Of a stretch of DNA of 64,000 nucleotides, positions 1-11,268 are shown one piece after another. The stretch is from Kappaphycus alvarezii (taxonomy: Eukaryota > Rhodophyta > Florideophyceae > Gigartinales > Solieriaceae), in assembly GCA_002205965.3 (NCBI GenBank), contig NADL03000146.1:62001-126000 (forward strand), read 5' to 3'. The number at the start of each line of letters is the position of its first letter. Position 1 is the stretch's first letter. A program made the translations under genes and the position numbers. The notes under the pieces were generated by a model. It was not told the origin of the DNA and did not search any database. It was given only the letters and a program-made list of their open reading frames with translations.

Positions 1-58
1 GAATATGAAACTACCAGAAAGATTTGGGTCAAAATTGAGGTAATTTTACAATTTAGAA

Positions 59-364
59 TACAAAAGTCATTCGAATCTCAAACAGAAGCTCTACTGTCTT
101 ATTTTTAAAAAAATCCGGAACTTTGAAGAGCGTGTTGCTTCCTTTTTCGCAGTAGCTGGAGAACTCTCAACATACAATACTGATATATCTGAGGAAGAAA
201 AGAATTCAAAAATATTAAGATCTTTGCCATTATCTTGCGCTCCACTAGCCATGATTTCAAGTCTAAAGGGTCTGGAAATAGAAACAATTTTGAATGACGT
301 TCAAGCTAAAATTGATAGAAGATCCAATACCCATAAAATAAAGCTCGTCAACAACATTATCTAG
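59..364 (+). pseudogene. Ty1/copia Gag (UBN2-type) remnant
   Basis: An open stretch without a clear start runs to a TAG at 362-364. It reads like the second half of a copia Gag (UBN2/gag-polypeptide family), with the typical order of a helix (FEERVASFF), the step 'DISEEEK', then 'ILRSLPLSCAP' and a closing helix 'ILNDVQAKID'. In the family this protein forms the cytoplasmic virus-like particle. Only about 100 codons remain. A stop lies just upstream, near base 40. Downstream at about 508-545 a CIFG...-like stretch may be the eroded zinc knuckle, but this is weak. No LTR or pol was recognised next to it. Family call fairly sure; function lost. Confidence 0.55.
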
Positions 365-1770
365 GATCAAAGGACATGTATAACCAATATAAGTTCTGAA
401 CTAGTGCATAGAGGTAGACAAAAAACGAGTAACCGACTTGGAAGCCGCAGCCGTTGAACTGGTTATGGTAATCGAATTAGAATTAATAAAAAAAACTTGT
501 ATTTTTGGCAGAAAGACCAAGTATTTTAGAAAATGATGGGATTTTACAGAGCAAAAAACCTTAAACTCCCTCAGTGAGTAGAAGTGCAGATCAGACTAGA
601 GTGCGAGATTTTAGAATGATGTAGAAGAGCTCATGAGGGTTTTCCTCTGAATAGATCAGTTAGAAAAGGTATAAATGTCCCTAACACCTGAAGTGGTTCT
701 CCGGGCGACTTCAGAAACAGTTTGAACCCTCTCAGATATTCTAAAATGTTATCCGAAAAGAGTTATAACGACCAAAAAAAGCCGATGGGGTTCAATATAA
801 TCATATAAAGTGATTGAAGAGAAGAGATCGAGTTTCGGAGAAAAGTTTCCACCCCTTCAGATGAAAATAAATCCTTTGCTTTAATCAATTTAGGTGGTAT
901 ACAATATTTCTTTATTCTTGAAAGTCCCTTATCCCTAATCTCGTTTACTTCCGCGAAATTTTCAATCACCATCAGGAATTTCGAATATCTTTGGAAAAGG
1001 ACTGGTACGCATACCGGTATGAGACGGTATAATAATTGAAGCATACAATGTCTCTCAATTCTTCTCCAACATAATTTCTGTTTTTCTTATGACTTATGAG
1101 TTCATCATTAAATTCACACGTCATTAAGCTGTTCAATTGATGCTTCTTCCTTGACTAAGAAAACTGATCTCTAGTATGTGAGATAACGAAAACAGATGGT
1201 TTATACAAATGCACGTGTGAACAGATGACAAGTGCTCATTTTTCATGTCAGTAACATCTGGCAGCTCTTTTAAGAGTATTATACTGAAATAGCATTGATA
1301 GACGGGAAATTTGAGCCAGATAGATACATTAGGCTTTCTTAGATCCAACCACCTGTGCTAAAAATTTGATCCATATTCTCTTCAATAACTCCCGCGTATC
1401 CCTTATATCAATGAAAAGGCCTGTATATGTCCCTAATTTGCTATGTGAATGTATGGAACAAAAACATTTGGCGCAATTTTGCGTTCCCTTCATGACAATT
1501 GTCTCAGCTCATGAAGCTTTTATTCTTCTCAGTTATGTACCCTTATTTATTTATTTTGAAGATGAATGCAGTTCATTTTGCCCAAAGGCGCGATAGAATA
1601 GTCATTTTGCTCCTTCCAGCAACTAGTTCATGTATTATTTTAAAAAAAGGCTTTCTAACCGTTCCGGGATCAAGATTTTGGGTTCTCTTGAATTGATGAA
1701 AAATATATCGCAACTGAGAGTTCTTCAAGGTCGACTGTGCTCATTCTCTATCCTGCACCTAATAATCAGG
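365..1770. other. AT-rich stretch without recognisable gene
   Basis: Only short overlapping open frames are present, for example minus-strand frames at 763-1044 and 1133-1348. They have no recognisable motif, no codon bias and no neighbours that support them. Probably decayed transposon sequence downstream of the copia Gag scrap. Confidence 0.5.
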
Positions 1771-1779
1771 TTACAGCTG

Positions 1780-1850
1780 AATACCCTAATCCACTAAATC
1801 CTCTAAATCCCTAATCCACTAATCCCCTAAAACCCCTAAATCCCTAATCA
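1780..1850 (+). repeat. Degenerate telomere-like tract
   Basis: About 70 bases consist of imperfect repeats on CCCTAAT, CCTCTAAAT, CCCTAAA and CCCCTAAA. The plus strand is the C-rich strand. This matches the plant/algal TTTAGGG-type telomere motif seen from the complementary strand. The interruptions (ATCCACTA) show an old interstitial tract, not an active chromosome end. The surrounding sequence is ordinary and continues on both sides. Confidence 0.55.
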
Positions 1851-3450
1851 TTATCTATCCTTCACCTTAGAATCATTTAGGTTACAGCAAATTATTAGAG
1901 CGCATACCTCTACCACTTCACGCAGACTTTCTCCCGTCATACGAAAATGGGCCTATTATCGCTCCCTCTTTAGACGTTGAGTATCGCTCCGCAGTCGGCG
2001 CTTTGTTATAAATATAGTAATTATAAGGCCAGATACGTAGCTCTCAATTTACGCTGTGCTCAAAATCTCCATGGACCCAATCCAATGCAGAATATCTCAA
2101 AACGTCTTATGCGATAAATAATCACGACAAAGCACTGTGGGCTCTATTTTCAGGGTAATAAGAAGATGATCGCGGATTCTTTCATTGTCCTTGTAGACAA
2201 CGACTGGGCGCAATATAGATAGACCGGAAGATCAACACTGGCTTTACTATCGCCGTCAACAATGCTCTCATTTTATGGAGAAGAAAGAGAAAATCGATTC
2301 TCATACGTTACATAAAAGAGTCAGACATAGAAAAATGGAAACAAAAAGCGTCATATAAGTAGTGAAAAGGGCAGATTTTTGGTGACTTTTCAGTAGCCAC
2401 CAGCGGAGTCCGACCAGCAGGTAGTAGTTGTGGTTTGCTGAGGTACAAAACATCAGCGGTGGGGTCGACGTTCGTTCCTCTATTATCCACGCACGATTTT
2501 CGAACCTTTCCGCACGCAAACATTGGTATTTGCCCGAGCGTACTAATGATGTTCAAAAAAAGTGTCTGCCTCCTCTTTTTCGTTCTTGTAAAGAGGATTT
2601 TATTTAGACTCGCGTTCCCACTCTACCCAGCAAGTACGATGGCGTATGGTGCGTCCACAGTGCACCACTTACCGGTTCACTATTGGCTACCAAAGTCGAG
2701 TGAAATGTTGACACGCACATTAAAATAAGTGGGGCGCCCCCAATAGGGGTACCCAGCCTCGAACCGGTTCCTCCAGGGTGTCTTGAGCTCGCAACCTGGC
2801 AAATGTCCCAACCCAACTGGAATTACTCTCAACTAGCCAAGAAAACTTGCTTGACGATGGTCTCTGTGTGTCAATTATTTACTACAAAATCACAGCAGGG
2901 AGCATTCCCAAGATAAGTAAAGAGTAACATTCTCTCTCATGGACATTGACGCCGCTGTGGTGTACCTTTGAGCATCCGGACGCTTATAGGGTGCTAACCG
3001 ACGTCGCGCGGAACGTAGCCGTTAGGGCGATGGAGGCATATGGTAAGGTCCGTGCGGTACTTACTCAGAGACACGCTGCGCGGCCGTAATGTCCAACGCA
3101 GCCTGTCTGCTGGAGCCTCGAGCCGGCTTTTTAGGGTAATTTCAGAGGTATTACTGGGCACCCTGTAGGATAATCCGGGCCACAACCGACCATATTTTTC
3201 AAATATTAAATCACCCCACATTTTCCCCTTTGAGTGATGACTGCTTTAACCTTCTGCGTCTTCATTGACCTTACCGTTATATCTCGTTTGATGTCGCTCA
3301 GTAGCGCGTAGGCATCTGGGTGCCAACCTCTGCGAGGGGAGATGGGACAGAAATGAGTCTACCTCCGGCAGAATTCGCCATAACAGTAAATGAACTCCAG
3401 GTGTTTCCTCGTTTGTGATAATTGCTGTGGACACAGCAGTCAGCAAGTCA
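1851..3450. other. No recognisable gene
   Basis: Several overlapping frames of 60-97 codons occur on both strands around 2300-3500 without motifs. A GGTTCGAGGCT sequence on the minus strand near 2755-2765 resembles a polymerase III B box, but no cloverleaf could be drawn. Otherwise nothing was seen. Confidence 0.45.
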
Positions 3451-3489
3451 TACCTGTACAGTACTGTACATGCAGTACTGTACAGGTAC
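3451..3489. repeat. TACAGTAC/TACTGTAC palindrome cluster
   Basis: A near-perfect inverted repeat: CTGTACAGTACTGTACA is followed by a mirror copy ending in AGTACTGTACAG. The same GTAC-centred motif recurs across the window, especially in spacers between host genes and inside the interspersed repeat at 3594, 26590 and 33218. Confidence 0.6.
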
Positions 3490-3593
3490 GTCACTTTCGA
3501 ATGCGGCGGCTGGGACGTGCAAATTATCGAGAATGGTCATTTTTTTCACCAAACGGTTACTATTATTGGTGTCGGTCGTTATGTTGTGAGTTT

Positions 3594-3825
3594 AATTACG
3601 CGCATCCGACGCTCCGCCTACATATAAAGGCAAGCGCCGAAAATGCATGTGGCCAAAGGGCGGCCGGTGGTTCCTAGAAAACTAATAAATTTCAGCACTG
3701 TACAGTAGTCTAAAATATAAAAATAAATCGTACAGTACAGTATTGTATTGTCATGTACAGTACTGTACTTGAAAATAATTAAAAAATCTCAGAATCCAAC
3801 ATTTGTCCCCGTCAACTCTTAGTAA
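3594..3825 (+). repeat. Interspersed repeat R1, copy 1
   Basis: Shares a run of landmarks with 26590-26805 and 33218-33550. In order these are a CGCG..CC-AC block, 'AGGCAAGCGC', 'GGCCA' blocks, 'TTCCT..AA', 'TAATAAATTT', an AGTACTGTA/CACTGTACAGTA block, 'ATAATTAAAAAA', and finally 'CATTTGTCCC' (elsewhere 'GCGTTTGTCCC'). There is no coding capacity. GTAC palindromes at 3692-3770 lie inside it. Probably a short non-autonomous element; ends not determined. Confidence 0.5.
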
Positions 3826-4900
3826 CGGAGCCATTCTTACCCCCAGCACTTCGCCCTTCGAATCATGCTCCTGCAGCGACGACTTATTACGCAAAACGTA
3901 TAAGCCGCGTAGATATAACCGACCACATCTTCCATGCATTAAAATAACCCAAAAATTCCCCTCTGCTTCTGCAGTGAACTCTAATGCTCTTCTGTCTAGA
4001 TAAGTGTGCGGTGTTCCTTATTTCACAGAATTCCTTATTGTCGACCAAGGACGCATCATTGATCACCAACCACACATTAAGCAGTCACTATTAGAGGGGC
4101 TTCCTCATGGAGTCCAAAGATGTCTCGAAGTTTGAACCCATATAATCTTTTAACGGGAGTAATACCTGTTGGCTTTCACTGTTCAGGAAATTCACTACCA
4201 CCATTCAAGTTGACTGGGTATCAACTGGCATATCTGTTAGAGTAAATGAATACCCAATGTTCCCATGTTTTATGATGGAAGTTAAGGAAACCACCCGTTC
4301 CGTTTTACCCCTATGTTCCTCCTGTTTAAAAGTATGCTCCATTGAGTCTCGGCATTTTCACTGATACTGAATGGTTAAACCAAACTACAGCTTATGAACA
4401 TCCTAATCCAGCTCGTGCCCCCCCCCCGCTAACCGCCGCCAATCCCCTCCTTGTGCGATATACCAATTCTCCCAATCTTGAGACTCCACCCGAACGAAGG
4501 CTACCCAGTTCGCTACGGGTGCAGCTAAGATCGCCCACCTTGATGAGGTCTGCAACTTGGATCGTAAATTGTCATGTCGATGGCCCTACTTCCCGCAATA
4601 ATTTGGGATAGAGTCGAATCTACCTCAACGGTAAAAAACCTACCCATTCCACCTGCCTAACCGTCCGCTTCCCTGCCGAAGTTACTTTCCAGCTCTATTC
4701 CGTTTAAAGCATTCGGTAGATTGAACCTTTAGTTAGCACAGTTTCAATGAACCCCGTAGGGAAGTGATCCTAGGCTGTATATAAGCAGGTTTGAATGGTG
4801 TAACGTGCGCGAGGAAAGCAGCTCGGTGTCCCCTGTAATGCCGCATTTCATCTCTTTGACTACTCTATGTCTTGCTTTTCCCTACAATTCTCTGCTAGTC
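3826..4900. other. No recognisable gene; one TATA-like box
   Basis: Short frames such as 4342-4611 have no recognisable motif. A TATATAAGCAG element near 4777 could be a core promoter for the LINE remnant that follows, but no start site can be confirmed. Confidence 0.35.
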
Positions 4901-4916
4901 CCAGCCGACTCCGCCC

Positions 4917-5512
4917 GTGCGGTCCGTTTCTTCCGATCCTGGAAGAACCATTCGCGCTCCCTACCGCGATGTAGACATTCTTCAGGATATTCCTGCCCCT
5001 GCCCTCAAAATGTTTATACTCCTGTTCATCAAGCTGGACAAGGCAATCGCAATCGCTCAAGGTGCGGGGGCCACGAATCGGGCCTTCCTTCATCTACATA
5101 TGCTGCCAACGGCAGTCCTTCGACGCAATCTCCTTGATGAGCAAGACTGGCACCACCAATGATGCCAACGGGCCGCCCTTCAAGATCGCCCCGGCGCTCC
5201 CACACTGATTCCCGATGGGGGCCCTGTGGGCAGGAGTACTGGCCGCACACCAAGCCCGGTCTGAATGGGTGGAGCGCCATCGCCCTGTTCCTGACTCCGG
5301 CTGCAGAGCCACTCGTCGCTCCTGTCGCGCCGAGGCCTCAACGCTGACGCCCGGTATGTTAAAGCCATGTGGTCTCTTCAAAATGCACGGCTGGCGGATA
5401 TCAATGACCCTGCAACATTCCAGCAGCTCCGAGACCTGCATTACATGCCCAGTACCCCATCACCTTCATCCCGGCCGACAGCCTTTTGCTTACCTCCTCT
5501 TCCAATTCGTTT
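4917..5512 (+). pseudogene. LINE-type retrotransposon, N-terminal side of reverse transcriptase
   Basis: Two frames carry the signal. One runs from 4917 to 5162. The other covers about 5340-5512 and shows the segment just before the RT domain in large single-ORF LINEs: 'ADINDPATFQQLRDLHY', matching the usual 'ad..datl..L..LHP' spacing. The RT core resumes at about 6740 with the palm motif. The two halves are separated by the acidic-ORF repeat ending at 6739, so the LINE was probably interrupted by it. Frameshifts and missing connecting sequence show it is dead. The LHP segment supports the call; the earlier frame is weaker. Confidence 0.4.
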
Positions 5513-5799
5513 TTTGAGAAAAAGGGCACAAATGGACAACTACAAAATCCATTACAGAATTACTTTACCTATTCCTAATCTATTAAACCTGCCCCGGAAG
5601 CCTATTTAAACCCCTTTATTCCAAGTTTTCAACGTCCTTGATCATTTTACTCATCACCTTTCTCCCCCCACTCACCCAAAAAACCCTCCATTGCCTCCAA
5701 TTACCCAAAGCCTACCAAAATGAACAATCTATGCTCCACGAAAGTCATTTCCAAAAATCGCCAGCCCCACCCTCTAAACTATATTCCCCTACTCTTTTT

Positions 5800-6739
5800 C
5801 GGACCTACTGATCGCGAGGACTACCTGCGCCGGCAAACCAAGAAAAGTTGATCGAATTCGTGCATCGCCTTTTTATTGAGGATGAGGCGGAGGAGGTAGG
5901 TAAGTTGGGAGTGGGACATCGAGGAGGGAGCTGGGGAGAGCTTCGAGAAGTGGGTAGCCCCTGAATTGGTCTATGAGGTTAATAACGAGGAGAACGGGGA
6001 GGATGAGGAGGATGAGGAAGAGGATGAAGAGGAGGAAGAGGAGGAAGATGAGGACGAGGACGAGGTGGATGAGGAAACAGGGGACATGGAAAGTGTTGGA
6101 ATGATGGTGCCTGGACTGGAGACTATGGAACAAGTGGTGCCGACGCTGGAACCGGATGGAGATATCTTTAGTAGTTTAGATATCTCCTAGGAGGAAATAG
6201 AGAGCTATGAGCCGTTCAGAGATATTTGTGGGGACTGTTCGGGGCAGCATGATATTTTGGAGGAGTTGTTTGGAGCTGATTTAAAGAATGGAAAAAAGAG
6301 GACCTCATTGATTGTTAGTTTCTTAAGTATCTTTTGATAAGAGTAAATCATCCACACAAATTGTTTCTATGCATTTCCTGGTACCTTTTGTACTTTTGTT
6401 CGGACTTTAGGGGTAGCCAAAAGTCCATATAAGCCGAGTAAACTGCTTCCTCATGGAGAGGTCAAGCAAGTTGGCAGACAACTTCAAGTCAAGTCCCGAG
6501 TAGTAGGAAGTTGAGAGTCAACTTCAGACCCAAGGAATATTTTCCCCACGTTGGTCGCAGACCATCAGTGGTAGACCCTGCCCCTGCCATACTTGCTTGT
6601 AGCCCTCTCAACTCTCTTCCATATACATACCTTTTTGTTCGTTCAACTATACCACGGTAGCACTTTTGTCGCTCGCAACAACTCCTTCTTGGGGTAGATG
6701 GTTCTATGTATCTCTTCCCCCGACGATTTACCCGTATCA
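5800..6739 (+). mobile_element. Acidic-ORF repeat element, copy A
   Basis: This interval aligns by eye with 23290-24227 over three parts: the start of the ORF ('EDYL.RQTKEK.IEF..RLFIE'), the later half ('APELVYE'), and a 350-base non-coding tail. The tail includes shared blocks 'AAGCCGAGTAAACTGCTTCCTC', 'AGTCAACTTCAGACCCAAGGA' and 'AACTCCTTCTT.GGGTA'. Both copies lose similarity right after TATCA, which fixes the 3' end at 6739. The left end is uncertain. The element sits inside a LINE reverse transcriptase gene. Whether it is an LTR-derived non-autonomous element or a domesticated gene family is unknown. Confidence 0.55.
5820..6190 (+). pseudogene. Acidic protein of unknown function (repeat-borne)
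   Basis: The frame is broken near 5847. The first part reads EDYLRRQTK, then (shifted) EKLIEFVHRLFIEDEAEE. The second, from 5966 to 6190, reads 'VYEVNNEENG' followed by a run of some 35 almost purely Asp/Glu residues, then 'VPTLEPDGDIFSSLDIS'. After the stop, the paralogous continuation (EPF.DIC.DC) is still visible near 6205-6245. Paralogue: 23300-23760. No known domain; the D/E run makes codon content GAG/GAT-monotonous. It could be a Gag-like or nuclear acidic protein; I do not recognise it. Confidence 0.45.
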
Positions 6740-7211
6740 CCCCTCATGTAGCCACCGTCTTCATTGACGCACAGAACGCGTTTAACCGAGTCAACTGCCA
6801 GTCCATGCTCAGCCTTGTACCCTCTCGCGCAACTACCCTTTCCCGATTCGTCCACATGATCTATGATCGCTCACTGCCACCGTTACAAATCCCGGACCAT
6901 GAGGGGACTACCTTTTATAACGCTAGGCACCCAAAAGGGCGACCCAGCTAGTATGCTGTTGTTCTCCTTAACGATAAACCGACTCTAGGATCATTAGGGG
7001 CAGCGGCATAGTCCTCAATCACTGATACGCGGATGACGGCATGTTCGCAGGATCCTTTGATGGTCTGAGACAAGACCAAGGCTTGCAACACAAGCTTTTG
7101 CGTCGCATGCGTCCCTCCTTGATGCCCAATGTCGTACACCGCACTTCAACCTCCAACCCATTGCATTGGGCCCCTCGCGCGCCCTCCCCCCAATGCTATC
7201 GTTATGCTTGA
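6706..7211 (+). pseudogene. LINE-type reverse transcriptase core, decayed
   Basis: The palm begins with 'FIDAQNAFNRVN' (RT motif with the first catalytic Asp), then 'MIYDRSLPPL' and 'ARHPKGRP', corresponding to the LINE motif G..QGDP. After a frame change the catalytic box 'YADDG' is at 7026-7040, followed by a readable tail to a TGA at 7209. The enzyme would prime reverse transcription of its own RNA at a chromosomal nick. Stops and at least one frameshift lie between the two motifs. It continues the fragment at 4917-5512 and probably belongs to the same large family as the C-terminal fragments at 45.1 and 47.4 kb. Confidence 0.65.
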
Positions 7212-7477
7212 GGAGTAAAATTTACGAATAGCCGGAAATTCTTTACTACTTTAGGCTCGATCCTATGACTCCCATGTCAGCGCCCGAGTTGCATCATTTG
7301 GTCTTCCATGGCAATGGCTAACCTAGCTCGCAACCTACTGCACATGGACGACGTGAAACACCCGATAAGTTCCTACCCGTGTTTGTCGGACCTGGAGTGT
7401 ACAGTGCATCCTAGACACCTCTTAACGTAAATGAGTTTTAACTGCTAGGAAGACAATATCCTGAACTATAACGTGTG
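7212..7477. other. No recognisable gene
   Basis: This short spacer lies between the LINE remnant and the copia 5' LTR. Nothing recognisable. Bases 7478-7482 (AGATC) are the target-site duplication of the copia element. Confidence 0.4.
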
Positions 7478-7482
7478 AGATC

Positions 7483-7690
7483 TGTGAGAAACCTGGACTG
7501 TGACGACGCTAGCTTACAGCTATGACGGCTGCAGAGGTTGCAGAGCCGAGTCCGGCTGCAGGGACCAGAAAAGAAGTGGCCTGGACACGTGTACTTGTAG
7601 GACAAACTGTCCTTGAGGGCAGCTGTAGATATGGTTGGTAACCCGATGACCGCCGAGGGTCGAATACTGTAAGCTGCCGGAAATTAGTAC
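7483..7690 (+). repeat. Copia 5' LTR, left part
   Basis: Starts TGTGAGAAACCTGGACTG and matches the 3' LTR start at 16607. Shared blocks include 'GTGACGAC.CTAGCTTACA', 'TTGTCCTTGAGGGC' and 'GAGGGTCGAATA' (7656-7667 versus about 16779-16790). Similarity stops between 7667 and 7690, where the DIRS-type insertion begins. Confidence 0.8.
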
Positions 7691-7879
7691 TACATATAAT
7701 AATACTTCTTTACTGATGGTGTTTCTGGAGTGAAGATCTCTGAGTTTACTTTCAGGGCAAGAGCATATGCCTCCTGTAGAGCCTACATGCTATCATGCAT
7801 TACTCGCGAATGCGCCTTTCTCCACCCCTTCAGAGACATAGACATGTTGAGATACCCAACGCATGGGATGATGGGTAGG

Positions 7880-8035
7880 AGAGAAATAGACACACCGAAC
7901 GTGTCCGGTTAAGGGCCGCTGGCGGTACTAATATCACCGTTACTCCAAGAAATCAAGAACACTCGGCTATGTATCGCTACTCCCAGTCATATCTTCACAC
8001 ACATACACACTTGTACACGACTCGAAGTGTCCCAA
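7880..8035 (+). repeat. DIRS-type element terminal direct repeat (3' side)
   Basis: Matches 11922-12058 in the same orientation. Shared blocks are 'ACCGAAC.TGT', 'AGAAATCAAG.AC.CTCGGCTAT', 'CCAGTCATATCTTCACACA' and 'TACACAC.TGTA.ACGA'. In Ngaro-like elements such split direct repeats allow a circular intermediate to form. Confidence 0.7.
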
Positions 8036-8421
8036 ACCTCAACCGAAGACGCACTTATCCCTTGCGGGCGAGGTGCGCCGAAAACCATGTGAAAGCAGGG
8101 CTGAGTTCGATGCTACTGTCGTATTAAACTCGTAACATCGACTCTGACCCCTAATCCATCCTCTGCATTATCCATTTCCTGGTGAATTTCAGGTTCACTT
8201 GCTCGTTAAATCTACCGATACGCAAACTATGTGCACCATAGAAGTTAGCCTCCAGTGCTCCACCCCTAGCTCCGACAATACCAAAGAAATTGCGTTACCA
8301 AGCGTAGCATTCCTCTTTTTCTTCTTCTTGCATACCGAACAACCGCTCCCTCCGCGACCTCATCCTCATCCATCGCTCGATAACTTGATACCGGTGTCTT
8401 CCTATAGTCAGCGTCCAGTCG

Positions 8422-8990
8422 TCACTTTTCGGATAACTCAACGCCAACGGCCCAACTGTCAGCTTTGCTTCGTTTCCGATGAGTGAATGTGGCGCGAATG
8501 GTCTCGTTATCGATCAACTTTACATGACAGGACACCACGTACCGCACTGATACTGACCGACACTGGGACAAAAAATATGCCAAAAAAATCATCATGCAAT
8601 CATCCAGTGCCTCCACTTTCGACATAATCATTCCCAATTGAACGACCGGTAGCCTCAATCGAACGGGCAACCCTACCTTATAGGCCTCACACTTAAACTG
8701 GTTTCCACCTTCTCCTCATACGCCTTGAGCAGATTCGACACCAACGTAGTTCTTGTGGGAGAGGGACAGCAGGCGCCTTCATGGTATCTCGACAATGCAG
8801 ACACATACTGCCTCGACGATGACGGCCCTACCCGTACTTCCAACGGGAGATACCCAATATACGCCAGCACATCCCCCTCCCCCGCCGGCAACGGCGCTCT
8901 CCCCTCCTCGTAGCACAACGCCAACCACAGTGTCAACTGACTCGCTCTGTTTTTCCACGTACCCTCTGCCCATCCATAGCCCGCAAGCAA
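8422..8990 (-). pseudogene. Tyrosine recombinase of DIRS-type element
   Basis: The N-terminal, SAM-like core-binding domain is seen in 8673-8990: 'GTWKNRASQLTLWLALCYEE', 'LPAGEGDVLAYIGYL', 'SSSRQYVSALSRYHEG'. This is the usual pattern of tyrosine recombinases of DIRS and Crypton elements. After a frame change, 8422-8670 carries a helix 'DDCMMIFLAYFLS' and 'VKLIDNETIRATFTHRKRSKAD', matching the strand with the conserved Arg/Lys (HRKR). The catalytic R..HxxR..Y C-terminal half was not found before 8035. The enzyme would recombine the circular DNA into the genome without target duplication. Dead by frameshift and truncation. Confidence 0.6.
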
Positions 8991-9184
8991 ATCAGCCGAT
9001 TCTGCAACTCAACTCGTGTCCCTATCTTGTCCTCCCATCCCGTCCGAGCAATAACCACAGCCCTCAACGCCTCTGCCCATTGCTCTCGCATTCGATCTCG
9101 GCTACGACAAATACCCCCCTTCCGATGAAGTAACTTTCACACGTGAACACCGCTTCCCCTACCACAACGTTACCAACTGTGAGC

Positions 9185-9900
9185 TTAGTGCCCGCATGCG
9201 CACGTACTAAGGTTTTCAGTCCACTTTGGAGCCAGCAGCACTCCCCGCACCCCCTCGACCTCCACCTTTCCAATAAACATCGGCAAGAAATTGAACGGCG
9301 GATTCCATAACATCGTCCTTTCGTCCCTCAATCCTATGAAATCTGGGTCGCCAAAATTTCCTGCTCGTCGCCCATCTGGAGAGACCGTAACACCATTTTG
9401 CCCACCCGATGCTCCCTTGCAATCGACACTACCACCAATTCCGTCGCCCTCACGTCCCCTGGTCCCACCTGTACAACGTGTCAACGAGGCGGTTCAATGC
9501 CGATGGTATCCATCGCACCTCGATCCGTTTTTCCCCACGCCCGTAAAACTGCGTAAAGCTTCCGCAACTCCGCCATTATTGGCCAGGAGGCCGACAACAT
9601 CGCGTTCAGAATGGAAACCACGGCCTGGTTGTCTCCGTCAGCACCGATTGTCGGACCTCCGGCCGGGAGACGTTGTCTGCGATGCGCCCTTGCATTAATA
9701 ATTGCAACACCGTCAGCTCCCTCAAAGAGATCGAGTGCGCTCGGTCTTCACCCCCCAAAAACCTGGACTTTCCTACAAACCAGGAAACCCTCTTCTTCCT
9801 TGAACCCTAACGTCCACCCATAGTCCACGTCCCCGGCGTCGCTGTGCATTACCATATCCGCGTCCTCGCAGTTCCCTGCCGCCCCCTCGCGCCAAAGAAC
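9185..9900 (-). pseudogene. RNase H / bridge region of DIRS-type element
   Basis: The frame 9185-9484 shows the segment that links RNase H to the recombinase in DIRS/Ngaro polyproteins: 'GNFGDPDFIG', 'LWNPPFNFLPMFIGKV' and 'GVLLAPKW', equal to the 'NPPf.ll..v..ki' and 'vlv.P.W' motifs. Sequence between 9484 and 9900 is frameshifted and without clear motifs, but it sits where RNase H belongs. Confidence 0.5.
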
Positions 9901-9939
9901 GCCAGTAATCGAGATTCCGCAAAGACTGCCAACTCAACC

Positions 9940-10960
9940 TCACCATTTCCATCGTCCCTTTCCTCGTGCGGAACGCCCTCGCATTTTCGCCGGGGCGGGG
10001 CGTTCGGATCCCCGACTGCTCCGGGCTCGTCGCTGTAGACTTTGCCCTCTCTCCTCGCGCTCCGCTCTCACTGAGGACCCCCGCTCCGATGTGGAAATAT
10101 CGAAGTAGATGAGCGTGTCAAAAAAGAGCTGTCGGGACGGTAGAGGTGGGAGACAAAAAAATTCCACAGAAAGAGCGAAAAAAACCATCGGCACTAACCA
10201 ACGGTTCCTGTGCGTCATCTCCACCACCTTCTTCCACCTTCTTCGCCAAATTCTCACCTGCCCAATGGTCCGATCGGTTACATATACCCTCATTTCTTCC
10301 GTATGCACTAAAAACCGTAGATGTTCGATACTCTTCACCCTTTCGCAGTTACATTTCTCCGGATACCTTACAATGCCCAGCCTCGCGAACAGCCCATCTA
10401 GTACCGATTTCGCCTCTCTCATTCCCTCTCTCCCGCCACTGTACCCGGTGGACTCGGCGCCACCAAGGAATCGTCTATGTAGGGTAACACGCGGAAGCCC
10501 AGAACGTCCCGCATGTACCTCACCAGCGGTCGAAGGATCTTGCAAAAACAATACCAGCACCTTCCTCTCCCGAACGGCAGCGCGATGAAAAGATTGAACC
10601 GCCCTGCATACCGGAACACACACTAGTCCCGGACGTCCGGGTGCAAGTACAAGTGCCGGTATCCACTCTTGAAATCCCACGGCATCAACATGTCTCTATC
10701 TCCAAACCCACCGTGAACCCCTGCAAAGTTTCCATCTTCACCATCCCTCTCGCCCAGTGCTTGCTCTGACGACTATAGTTGATCACAAATCTCCCTCCTT
10801 GTCCACACCTGCCCCTTGCCACATTACGAATGAAAAGGACACCATCTTTCATTCTCCCATCATATTACCCACCTCTCCCTTCCTGACCTCCTCAAAGATT
10901 CCAATCTCCACACCATTTTCCAACTCCCTCTCCGCAAAAGCCTGATCTTCTTCCGTCTGA
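9940..10960 (-). pseudogene. Reverse transcriptase of DIRS-type element
   Basis: Three frames together give an RT. 'FKSGYRHLYLHPD' (about 10.65-10.7 kb) matches the DIRS motif DLksGYhhv. Frame 10419-10619 reads 'FIALPFGRGR', 'KILRPLVRYMRDVLGF' and the catalytic 'YIDDSL' (10481-10464). Frame 9940-10680 continues with the thumb 'LFARLGIVRYPEKC', 'SIEHLRFLVHTEEMRVYV'. YIDD keeps both catalytic Asp residues. Upstream, about 10.9 kb, a stretch 'ENGVEIGIFEEV' resembles the RT leader. At least two frameshifts break the gene. Confidence 0.7.
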
Positions 10961-11268
10961 GGTATCTCCCCGATCACCAAAGCCTCTGTAAACGGCACTG
11001 TCTGCATATCCCTCACCCCATACTTCACCGCACCCACCATATACCCTGACGCCCCCAACACCTACTCCAAGAAGTCGGCCTTGGACGTGGTCCCACACCA
11101 CAGCGAATTCCCCTCCTCATTCTCCACAACTTGTCCCCCAGCCCTTTTCCAACGGCATCAATCATCATCAACGGCCGACGCCAGGACACCCCTTCCGTTT
11201 TGACCTCTTGTTCTCTCGAGCCTTTCCTTGGCCAGCTGCTTGGCTGCCTCCACCTCTAACCTATCCGT

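Noticed and set aside
2740-2820. Possible tRNA or tRNA-derived SINE (GGTTCGAGGCT, B box-like, minus strand)
   Set aside because: No matching A box at the right distance and no foldable cloverleaf.
5873-6133. Minus-strand Leu/Ile/Val-rich frame that looks like a membrane protein
   Set aside because: It is the antisense of the Asp/Glu (GAG/GAT) run of the acidic ORF, so its composition is an artefact.
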